Of a stretch of DNA of 64,000 nucleotides, positions 45,590 to 52,652 are shown piece after piece (the first letter of the stretch is position 1; every line of letters begins with the position of its first letter). Location: assembly GCA_021775495.1 (NCBI GenBank), contig JAJFHT010000205.1, positions 1 through 64,000 on the forward strand, in the 5' to 3' direction. The notes below the pieces were generated by a model. The model searched no databases and had not been told where the DNA came from. It worked only from the letters and a program-made list of their open reading frames with translations. The translations under genes were made by a program, and so were the position numbers. The DNA is from Hyphomicrobiales bacterium. GTDB taxonomy: Bacteria > Pseudomonadota > Alphaproteobacteria > Rhizobiales > Rhizobiaceae.

Positions 45590-46681
45590 GTGAAATCGAA
45601 CGACATCTATTCGATCCACGAGCAACTGTTAGCGGCAGCTGCCGGCGATATTCCGTTTGCTGCGGCGTTGGAAAAAATTACCGCCGCATTTGGAGGTGCG
45701 GGTGGGGTTGTGTTCGAACTCAACAGGAAGACTGGTGCGTTCGCGAACTGGGTCGGCCCCGGCCTGGAGGCCGGCCAGGATGAATATATGAATCACTTGA
45801 ATTCGATCAATCCTCGAATGGCCTATTCCATGCGGCATGCGACTGGCCGGATTGTCTATGAAGCCATGCTGATCGACGACCGTGGTATTGAAAAGCATGA
45901 GTTCTACAACTGGCTGGATCAGACCCATGGGTTCAGGTATTTTCTCGGGTCACGTGTCTATGATGATGGCGACCTTTCCCTGTTCCACTCGGTTGAATTT
46001 GCAACGGAACATGGACATCCGGATGCCGATAAAATCGAAGCGTTCAAGCGGTTAGCACCTGCTGTCGGAAACGCATGGCGACTTGCCAACCGAACCGCGT
46101 CCGGTCCGGTCGCTACCGGCACAGGGTTGTGGGTTCCCGATCATCTGCCATGGGCGATCTTTGCACTGTCTGGAACCGGTGAACTCACTGACATGAACAT
46201 TGCTGCACAAACGTTGCTGGAGCGTGCCGACGTACTCAGCCTGGATGACGGCAAGCTGGTCACCCTGGATTCCCGCTCCTCGGAGGATTTCAACAGGATC
46301 ATCGGTACGGGGATGGCGGGTCAGACCGCTGAAACCCTGTTGCAGGGTTCGATGGCAATGCCTCTGATTGCGCAGGTCGTTCCCGTAAATCCGGCCAGGA
46401 TTGCCGCACCGACGTCGGTGGCCATGATCGTCTATGTCTGGCACCCGCGGCAACATTCCGATGAATGGGGCCGCACCCTGGAACGGCTGTTCCATTTCAC
46501 CAAGGCCGAATACCGTTTGGCTTGTGTGATGGCGGGTGGCGTGGATCTCAATTTTGCGGCGGAACAGCTCGGGATTTCGCGCAATACCGCACGGAACCAG
46601 CTTCAAAGCATGTTTGCAAAAACCGGAACACGTCGGCAGAATGAGTTTCTGGTGCAGATATTGGGGGTATTGGATGTCTAG
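45590..46681 (+). CDS. LuxR-type HTH regulator, tandem pair 1, first copy
   Basis: A protein of 363 residues starting at GTG 45590. The C-terminal HTH is FTKAEYRLACVMAGGVDLNFAAEQLGISRNTARNQLQSMFAKTG, the LuxR/GerE fold with a SRNTARNQL recognition helix. The N-terminal 200 residues have no family I recognise; conserved points shared with the next gene are SINPRM.YSMRHATG, EFYNWL and RYFLGSR. A middle segment (LPWAIFALSGTGELTDMNIAAQTLLERAD) looks PAS-like. It and the next gene are clear paralogues. Targets and signal unknown. Confidence 0.8.
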   Translation: MKSNDIYSIHEQLLAAAAGDIPFAAALEKITAAFGGAGGVVFELNRKTGAFANWVGPGLEAGQDEYMNHLNSINPRMAYSMRHATGRIVYEAMLIDDRGIEKHEFYNWLDQTHGFRYFLGSRVYDDGDLSLFHSVEFATEHGHPDADKIEAFKRLAPAVGNAWRLANRTASGPVATGTGLWVPDHLPWAIFALSGTGELTDMNIAAQTLLERADVLSLDDGKLVTLDSRSSEDFNRIIGTGMAGQTAETLLQGSMAMPLIAQVVPVNPARIAAPTSVAMIVYVWHPRQHSDEWGRTLERLFHFTKAEYRLACVMAGGVDLNFAAEQLGISRNTARNQLQSMFAKTGTRRQNEFLVQILGVLDV

Positions 46682-46755
46682 CGACTATTATTCAAATTGC
46701 CCGCCGGTGAATATTTCAGGTTGGGCAGCACGCTTATCGGCTGCAACGCTGTAAT

Positions 46756-47850
46756 TTGAAACAGGAACAGCTTCACACATCTTACGAACAACTGCTCAGC
46801 GCCGCGGCGGGCGAAGGGTCGTTCGTGGATGCGGTCGAGTCGATGACGGGTGCATTTGGCGGCGGCGGCGGCGCGGTGTTCGAAATGAACCGAAAAACCG
46901 GTACCATCACCTCTTGGGCCAGCCGCTCTCTGTTCATCGGTGACGACGCCTATAGCGCTCACGTCAATTCCATCAATCCGCGCATGCATTACTCGATGCG
47001 ACACGCTACCGGTCATCTGATATTTGAAGGCAGATTTACCAGTGACCGATCGATGGATCGGCATGAATTTTATGACTGGCTGGAGAGATTTGCCGGTTTT
47101 CGGTATTTCCTCGGGTCAAGAATTTACGAAGACGGCGATGTTTCGCTGTTTCATTCGATAGAATTCAGCAGGCGGCATGGCCATCCGGACCCGGCTAAAA
47201 TCGCTGCATTTGGCCGGGCTTCGAGGGCCGTCGGAAATGCCTGGCGTGCCGCCGCCCGGCGCGGCCTTTCCGATGAACACGATCCCCTGGCTGCATGGGT
47301 GCCTGAGCATCTGCCCTGGTCAATTTTTGCGCTTTCGGCAGGCGGTCAGGTTCTGCGCATGAACGGTCATGCCCGCGCGCTCATAGACCAGGGAACCGCA
47401 TTATCTATGGAAGATGGGGCGCTTTGCGCGCTGGACAGGAATTCAGGGGATGGGCTGAGGCGTGCCATAGGAGCGGCAATCTCCGGCGTTTCATCCGAGG
47501 CACTTGTGGCCAGGCGGGATGGACCGGCCCCGCTGATCGCTCAACTGGTGCCGATGAGCAGCAGTCCGAATGCCGGGCCGCTACCGATTGCAGCCCTGCT
47601 TTATGTTTCAAGTTCGATCGGCAAAGCACGCGCTGATGCCGGAGCAGCGTCACGCATTTGGGGATTTACCAGCGCCGAGGCGCGATTGGCCAACATACTG
47701 GCGTCGGGAGCCGATCTGACCGAAGCCGCTGAACGTCTCGGCATCTCCCGCAATACGGCCCGCAACCAGTTGCAGCGGCTTTTTGCAAAAACAGGAACGC
47801 GGCGGCAATCCGAACTCCTCGTCCAGATTCTTGGGGTTCTTGAGACTTGA
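46756..47850 (+). CDS. LuxR-type HTH regulator, tandem pair 1, second copy
   Basis: A protein of 364 residues, start TTG 46756 (weak ribosome site). It is aligned end to end with the preceding protein: same NRKTG, SINPRM.YSMRHATG, RYFLGSR, VSLFHS.EF, LPWSIFALS and C-terminal SRNTARNQLQRLFAKTGTRRQSELLVQILGVL. Identity by eye is near one half, highest in the HTH. The nearly identical recognition helices suggest both copies bind the same sites while sensing different inputs. Confidence 0.8.
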   Translation: MKQEQLHTSYEQLLSAAAGEGSFVDAVESMTGAFGGGGGAVFEMNRKTGTITSWASRSLFIGDDAYSAHVNSINPRMHYSMRHATGHLIFEGRFTSDRSMDRHEFYDWLERFAGFRYFLGSRIYEDGDVSLFHSIEFSRRHGHPDPAKIAAFGRASRAVGNAWRAAARRGLSDEHDPLAAWVPEHLPWSIFALSAGGQVLRMNGHARALIDQGTALSMEDGALCALDRNSGDGLRRAIGAAISGVSSEALVARRDGPAPLIAQLVPMSSSPNAGPLPIAALLYVSSSIGKARADAGAASRIWGFTSAEARLANILASGADLTEAAERLGISRNTARNQLQRLFAKTGTRRQSELLVQILGVLET

Positions 47851-47971
47851 GCATCCCGGATATCCGCTGGATTGAATTCCATCCCATCACTTCGTTTGCT
47901 CACGGGGATTTTCCAAACCAACTTTTCGCTGTAACACTAAGCCGGATCAACGTTTCACAGGGGGAACGACG

Positions 47972-48406
47972 ATGGCGATCGGGATAATTGAGTCCATCAA
48001 AAACCTGTTTGAGGGGGATCCGGCAGTGCGCCGGGTGGCTGATGATCCGGTACTGACGGCGGAATTGCTGCTGCTGTTTCGGATGATCCTGGCCGATGGC
48101 CAGGTCGACAAGAACGAACTGGCAAGCTTCAAACGCATCTGCCGGGAGTCTTTCGGAATGACCGAAGGTAGCCTGAACGGTGTGGTGAAATATCTTCAGG
48201 AGTTCGGTTACGAGACAACCGGAACCCAGGCTTTGCGAACGTTTTCGGAGCTTGATGAGGAGCGCAAGAATGTGCTGGTCAAGCACCTGCTGCAGATTGC
48301 CAAGGCCGACAATGAACTGCACAGTCAGGAGGTTCGACTGTTGCGCAGGACCATCGAAGTTCTGGGGCTTGAACCGCCAAAATCCAAGCCTGCGCCGGAA
48401 GCGTGA
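47972..48406 (+). CDS. TerB-family protein
   Basis: A protein of 144 residues, all helical, with the TerB pattern: LLLFRMILADGQVDKNELASFKRICRE and a matching second half ADNELHSQEVRLLRRTIEVLGL. The paired acidic D-G-x-V-D/D-N-E-L motifs are the usual TerB metal-binding positions. It was first linked to tellurite resistance, but isolated copies such as this have no settled role. GGGGGA-like site upstream. It is monocistronic by position. Confidence 0.8.
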   Translation: MAIGIIESIKNLFEGDPAVRRVADDPVLTAELLLLFRMILADGQVDKNELASFKRICRESFGMTEGSLNGVVKYLQEFGYETTGTQALRTFSELDEERKNVLVKHLLQIAKADNELHSQEVRLLRRTIEVLGLEPPKSKPAPEA

Positions 48407-48488
48407 CCGGTCGGCAATAAATTGTCTGATACAAACGATAATTCGGTTTGACCGGCCTGATATGAAGGCATAAGGTCCGGCCCAATTT

Positions 48489-48640
48489 CGACGGCGCCTG
48501 GCAACAGGCTGAAAGCAATTCCGGTGAGGCCGACCCAATCTGGGGGTCCAAAATTCCGGAGCTGTCCTTGCAGAGTACGGGCCTCGTCTGCGGTCCGTCT
48601 CCCGGTTCTCCGGCGTCTCGATATTTGTCCATGCGCGGAG
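48489..48640 (+). ncRNA. Divergent cobalamin-riboswitch-like leader upstream of cbiX
   Basis: The 5' half follows the cobalamin riboswitch pattern closely: a short hairpin CCTGGCAACAGG (48497-48508), CTGAAAGCAATTCCGGTG (48509-48526) where the norm is near TTAAAAGGGAATCCGGTG, a variable stem-loop, then ATTCCGGAGCTGTCCTTGCA (48553-48572) and GAGTACGG where the norm is CCGGAGCTGCCCCCGCAACTGT. The 3' half is unusual: I find neither the GCCACTGG block nor a B12 box before the GAGAGG ribosome site at 48639. It may be a variant class, a decayed riboswitch, or one with a changed ligand. Confidence 0.5.
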
Positions 48641-48647
48641 AGGACCC

Positions 48648-48905
48648 ATGAATCAGTTCCATTGCTATTTTGCATCCCTTGGCGGCCTTGCCGTCTTCCT
48701 GCCAGCGCCGGCGCTTGCACATGGTGGTCATCTGGGGGAGCTTGCCGGGCACAGCCACTGGGCCGGTCTCGCCGCTGTCCTCGGTGCAGCTGCTCTGGGC
48801 GTCGCGGCTGCGAAGATGCGGAAACGGCGGCGCTCGAAAAGCAATACTGAATCAGAAGAAAATGAACCGGCCTCGGGCGATGCCCCAAAACCGGCAAAAG
48901 GCTGA
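48648..48905 (+). CDS. Small His-containing membrane protein (DUF6732-like) of the cobalamin locus
   Basis: An 85-residue protein with a signal peptide or first helix (YFASLGGLAVFLPAPALA), a periplasmic His cluster (HGGHLGELAGHSHWAG), one membrane helix (LAAVLGAAALGVAAAKM) and a charged cytoplasmic tail. It resembles short proteins found beside cobalamin genes in related bacteria, which I recall as DUF6732. A role in cobalt or nickel handling at the membrane is a guess from the His cluster and position. GAGAGG site before the ATG. Confidence 0.7.
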   Translation: MNQFHCYFASLGGLAVFLPAPALAHGGHLGELAGHSHWAGLAAVLGAAALGVAAAKMRKRRRSKSNTESEENEPASGDAPKPAKG

Positions 48906-48912
48906 TCTCCCG

Positions 48913-50028
48913 ATGGAAAAAAAATATGGAATCATGGTCTGCGGCCATGGCAGCCGCAATCAAAATGCGGTTGGCGAATTTTCAATCCTGTCCGAGCGGC
49001 TGCGGGAACGGTTTCCGCAATGGCCGGTCGATTACGGCTATCTCGAATTTGCCAATCCGGTGATCCATCACGGGCTCGACGCATTACGGGAGAAGGGTGC
49101 CCGGAACATTCTTGCCGTGCCGGGGATGCTGTTTGCTGCCGGCCACGCCAAGAATGACATTCCGTCCGTGCTCAATACCTATGCGGCGAAACATCCGGAT
49201 ATTACAATCGAGTACGGCCGCGAACTCGGCATCGACCTGAAAATGATCCGGGCAGCCGGCACGCGCATTCGCGAGGCGCTCGAGGCGTCGGGCTGGAAGG
49301 AAGGGGAGTCGCTGTACGACACGCTGCTGGTTGTCGTTGGCCGTGGTGCATCCGATCCGGATGCCAATTCCAATGTTGCCAAAGTCATGCGGATGTTGTG
49401 GGAAGGCATGGGTTTTGGATGGGCCGAGACAGCCTATTCCGGTGTGACCTTTCCGCTTGTCGAGCCGGCGTTGGAACATGTTGCCAAGCTCGGTTATCGG
49501 CGGGTCGTGGTGTTCCCTTATTTCCTGTTCACCGGCGTACTGGTCAAGCGGATCTATTCGCAGACCGACGCTGTGGCCGAACGCCATCCCGATATCTCGT
49601 TCATCAAGGCCGGCTATCTCAATGACCATGATCTGGTCATCGATACATTTGTCGACCGCGTGCACGAGATCATCGACGGCGCCAACAACATGAACTGTCA
49701 GATGTGCAAATATCGCGAACAGGTTCTCGGTTTCGAGGCTGATGTCGGACAGGCGCAGGAAAGCCATCATCATCACGTCGAGGGGATTGGCGGCGGATTG
49801 GAGAATTGTCCCTGCAAGGGCGATTGCGACGCATCATGCCGCGATGAGGAATTTTGCGCCAAACACGGTCTGCCGTTCACACCGCTACACACGCACGACC
49901 ATCATCATGGGCATGATGATCACCATGGACACGATCATGCCCATGATCACGGCCATCATCACCATCCCTATCCGCAGGCTGATCATCCGCTCGGGCCGGT
50001 CTCGATGCAAAAGCCGAAAACACAGTGA
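48913..50028 (+). CDS. cbiX: Sirohydrochlorin cobaltochelatase CbiX with Cys- and His-rich tail
   Basis: A protein of 371 residues from ATG 48913. Two CbiX/CbiK-type halves: the first with His12 (VCGHGSRN) and GMLFAAGHAKNDIP, the second with VVGRGASDPDANSNV and FPYFLFTGVLV. The tail holds MNCQMC (260-265), matching the MxCxxC Fe-S motif of long CbiX proteins, a second cysteine group (C299, C301, C305, C309, C315), and about 18 His in residues 326-358. It inserts Co2+ into sirohydrochlorin at the start of the early-cobalt route. It opens the run cobH-cobL-cobI-cobJ-cobM. Confidence 0.93.
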   Translation: MEKKYGIMVCGHGSRNQNAVGEFSILSERLRERFPQWPVDYGYLEFANPVIHHGLDALREKGARNILAVPGMLFAAGHAKNDIPSVLNTYAAKHPDITIEYGRELGIDLKMIRAAGTRIREALEASGWKEGESLYDTLLVVVGRGASDPDANSNVAKVMRMLWEGMGFGWAETAYSGVTFPLVEPALEHVAKLGYRRVVVFPYFLFTGVLVKRIYSQTDAVAERHPDISFIKAGYLNDHDLVIDTFVDRVHEIIDGANNMNCQMCKYREQVLGFEADVGQAQESHHHHVEGIGGGLENCPCKGDCDASCRDEEFCAKHGLPFTPLHTHDHHHGHDDHHGHDHAHDHGHHHHPYPQADHPLGPVSMQKPKTQ

Positions 50029-50059
50029 CCCCTGTCCGGTCCAATCGGTGAGCGCCGCC

Positions 50060-50683
50060 ATGGACTATGTCCGGGAACCGTCCGAAATCTACCGAAAGTC
50101 GTTTCAGACCGTGCGGCGCGAAGCCGATCTGGCGCGTTTTGGCGGAAACGAACGCGAATTGGCGATCCGCCTGATCCATGCAAGCGGCATGATCGATATC
50201 GTCGATGATTTGGTTGTCTCGCCTACAGCCATCGAGGCAGGCCGCGCCGCGCTTGCGGCTGGCAAACCCGTCATCTGCGACGTCAGAATGGTCGAGCATG
50301 GGATTATCCGTCGCCACCTGTCGGCGGGCAACCAGGTGCTCTGCCGGGTGGATACGGAGGAAACCGAGTCCGTTGCGCGTGAGCAAAAGACGACGCGGTC
50401 CGCCGCCGGTATCGAGGTCCTGAAACGGCAGATTGCTGGCTCCATTGTGGCAATCGGCAATGCACCGACGGCACTGTTTCATCTGCTGGAATTGCTGGAT
50501 GCGGGGATCGATCCGCCGGCCCTGATCATTGGCATCCCGGTCGGGTTTGTCGGAGCGGTGGAATCGAAGGTCGAACTGGAGCGCAATCCACGCGGTTGCC
50601 CGTTCATTACGGTGCATGGCCGGCGCGGCGGAAGCGCGCTGGCCTGTGCAGCCGTCAATGCTGTCGCGGGAGGGCTGTCATGA
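50060..50683 (+). CDS. cobH: Precorrin-8X methylmutase
   Basis: A protein of 207 residues from ATG 50060 (GTG 50048 is also possible; ribosome site weak). YVREPSEIYRKSF at the start, His40 in RLIHASGM at the catalytic position, CDVRMVEHGI, and GIPVGFVGAVESKVEL define CobH/CbiC. It moves the methyl group from C-11 to C-12 to form hydrogenobyrinate (or cobyrinate). It overlaps cobL by 4 nt. Confidence 0.95.
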   Translation: MDYVREPSEIYRKSFQTVRREADLARFGGNERELAIRLIHASGMIDIVDDLVVSPTAIEAGRAALAAGKPVICDVRMVEHGIIRRHLSAGNQVLCRVDTEETESVAREQKTTRSAAGIEVLKRQIAGSIVAIGNAPTALFHLLELLDAGIDPPALIIGIPVGFVGAVESKVELERNPRGCPFITVHGRRGGSALACAAVNAVAGGLS

Positions 50684-51915
50684 TGGCAGGCAGTGCCCCA
50701 ATCCGGCCATGGCTGACGATCATTGGCGTTGGTGACGATGGAACCGATGGTCTGACCGGAGCGGCGCTCGCCATGTTGGAAGACGCCAAGACAGTGATCG
50801 CGCCGGAACGGGTGATTGCCGAACTGGATCTGCCAGGCAAGCACATCGAGCCCTGGACCGGTAAGTTTCACGACTCGGTTGAAAAACTCCTCAAACGGCG
50901 CGGCGAACCAATCACCATTCTCGCAACGGGCGATCCGATGCATTTTGGCGTCGGCACGACCATGGCCCGGCATATTCCGCCGGAAGAAATGCGTGTGTTG
51001 CCGTCGCCGTCGGCCTTTTCGCTTGCCGCGGCACGACTTGGCTGGGCGCTGCAGGACACGGACTGCTTCTCGATGCATGGTCGTTCCGTATCGAAGCTGG
51101 CCCTGTTTCTGGCGCCTGGAAACCGGATTCTGGCGCTGACTTCGAGTGGCGATACGGTCAGGCATGCAGCCCGGCTGCTTGTCGAATGCGGGTTTGGCCA
51201 ATCCGAACTGACAGTGCTCGAACATATGGGCGGCACGGCTGAACGGCAGATCCGGTTTGTCGCAGAAGATGCTGACCGCCAGTCATTCGGCGATTTCAAC
51301 ACGCTGGCCATTGCCTGTGTCGCGGGCGAGGGCGCAAAGGTGATGTCCCGCGCTGCAGGTCTGGCAAATGATGTGTTTTCCCATGACGGCCAGATCACCA
51401 AGCGGGAGGTGCGGGCGGCGACCATTGGCGCGCTGATGCCTTATCCCGAAGCGGTGCTTTGGGATATCGGCGCCGGCTGCGGATCGGTTTCGATCGAGTG
51501 GATGCGCCTTGCCCGCGGCGCCAGCGCCATTGCCATTGAACCGCGTGAAGACCGTCGCGCCCATATTGCCGACAACAGTCTTGCACTCGGGACACCCGGC
51601 ATCAGGATCGTTGCCGGGACGGCGCCGAAAGCACTGGATGATCTGGTGCGACCGGATGCGGTTTTTATCGGCGGCGGCATCAGCCGGGAAGGCGTTTTTG
51701 AGGCCGCCTGGCAGGCTTTGCGTCCGGCCGGACGGCTTGTCGCCAATGCGGTGACTTTGGAAAGCGAAGCGCGATTGCTTGCTCTGCGGTCCAGCTATGG
51801 CGGGGAATTGTCACGCCTGTCGATTGCACATGCCGAACCTGTCGGACCCTATCATGGCTGGAAAACGGCGATGCCGGTGACGATGTGGAGCATCGCGAAA
51901 GGTGCGGCGACATGA
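50680..51915 (+). CDS. cobL: Precorrin-6Y C5,15-methyltransferase (decarboxylating)
   Basis: A protein of 411 residues; ATG 50680 overlaps the cobH stop and GGGAGG precedes it. The N-terminal CbiE-like methylase (IIGVGDDGTDGLT, ATGDPMHFGVG) is fused to the C-terminal CbiT-like domain (VLWDIGAGCGSVSIEW, FIGGGISREG). It methylates C-5 and C-15 and decarboxylates the acetate on ring C. This is the fused form usual in aerobic-type pathways. Confidence 0.95.
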   Translation: MMAGSAPIRPWLTIIGVGDDGTDGLTGAALAMLEDAKTVIAPERVIAELDLPGKHIEPWTGKFHDSVEKLLKRRGEPITILATGDPMHFGVGTTMARHIPPEEMRVLPSPSAFSLAAARLGWALQDTDCFSMHGRSVSKLALFLAPGNRILALTSSGDTVRHAARLLVECGFGQSELTVLEHMGGTAERQIRFVAEDADRQSFGDFNTLAIACVAGEGAKVMSRAAGLANDVFSHDGQITKREVRAATIGALMPYPEAVLWDIGAGCGSVSIEWMRLARGASAIAIEPREDRRAHIADNSLALGTPGIRIVAGTAPKALDDLVRPDAVFIGGGISREGVFEAAWQALRPAGRLVANAVTLESEARLLALRSSYGGELSRLSIAHAEPVGPYHGWKTAMPVTMWSIAKGAAT

Positions 51916-52652
51916 CCGGGACTCTTTATGGGATTGGTGTCGGGCCGGGCGATCCGGAACTGTTGACACTGAAAGCGCACCGGCTGTTGCGGGAAGCCTA
52001 TGTGGTTGCCTATCCGGCGCCGGATACCGGTGAAAGTTTTGCCCGACAGATCGTTTCGTCCTTCCTGTCACCCGATCAGCTAGAAATTCCGATCATTGTG
52101 CCGATGCGAACGAAGCGTTTTCCGGCCAAAGCGGTCTATGACACATCCGCAGCGGAAATATCCCGTCATCTTGACGCCGGCTCGAATGTCGTCGTGCTTT
52201 GTGAGGGAGATCCATTTTTCTACGGTTCTTTCATGTATCTTTTCGAGCGCCTTGCCGACCGTTATCGCTGTGAGGTCGTGCCGGGCGTGTCCTCGGTGAT
52301 GGCCGCCGGCGCAGGTCTGAAACGGCCGCTGGCCGCCCGGAACGATGTGCTGAGCGTCATTCCCGGGCCGCTTGAAGATGAAGATATCCTGCGCCACCTG
52401 AAAGCGGCCGATGCCGCCGCCATTATCAAGATCGGGCGCCATTTCAACCGGATCCGGGCGCTGCTTGAACAGCACGGGCTTGCCTCGGAAGCCTATTATC
52501 TGGAGCGCCTGACGCTGCGCAATGAACGCATCATGGCGCTGAAAGACGTGCCGGAAGACACAGCCCCCTACTTTTCGATGATCCTGATCTACAAGGGCGC
52601 GGAGAGCTGGGTTTCGCAGCTTCCGGAAATCAACAAGGCAGATCCCTCATGA
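51912..52652 (+). CDS. cobI: Precorrin-2 C20-methyltransferase
   Basis: A protein of 246 residues, ATG overlapping the cobL stop by 4 nt. Motifs GIGVGPGDPELLTLKAHRLL, CEGDPFFYGSFMYLFERL and VVPGVSSVMAAGA belong to the CobI/CbiL group of SAM-dependent tetrapyrrole methylases. It makes precorrin-3A, or the cobalt form if cobalt has entered early. The final codon region overlaps the next start by 4 nt. Confidence 0.94.
   Translation: MTGTLYGIGVGPGDPELLTLKAHRLLREAYVVAYPAPDTGESFARQIVSSFLSPDQLEIPIIVPMRTKRFPAKAVYDTSAAEISRHLDAGSNVVVLCEGDPFFYGSFMYLFERLADRYRCEVVPGVSSVMAAGAGLKRPLAARNDVLSVIPGPLEDEDILRHLKAADAAAIIKIGRHFNRIRALLEQHGLASEAYYLERLTLRNERIMALKDVPEDTAPYFSMILIYKGAESWVSQLPEINKADPS

Noticed and set aside
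48587-48607. A B12-box-like sequence (CCGGGAGACGGACCGC) on the minus strand
   Set aside because: The other conserved riboswitch blocks are on the plus strand, and nothing upstream on the minus strand resembles a cobalamin riboswitch core.
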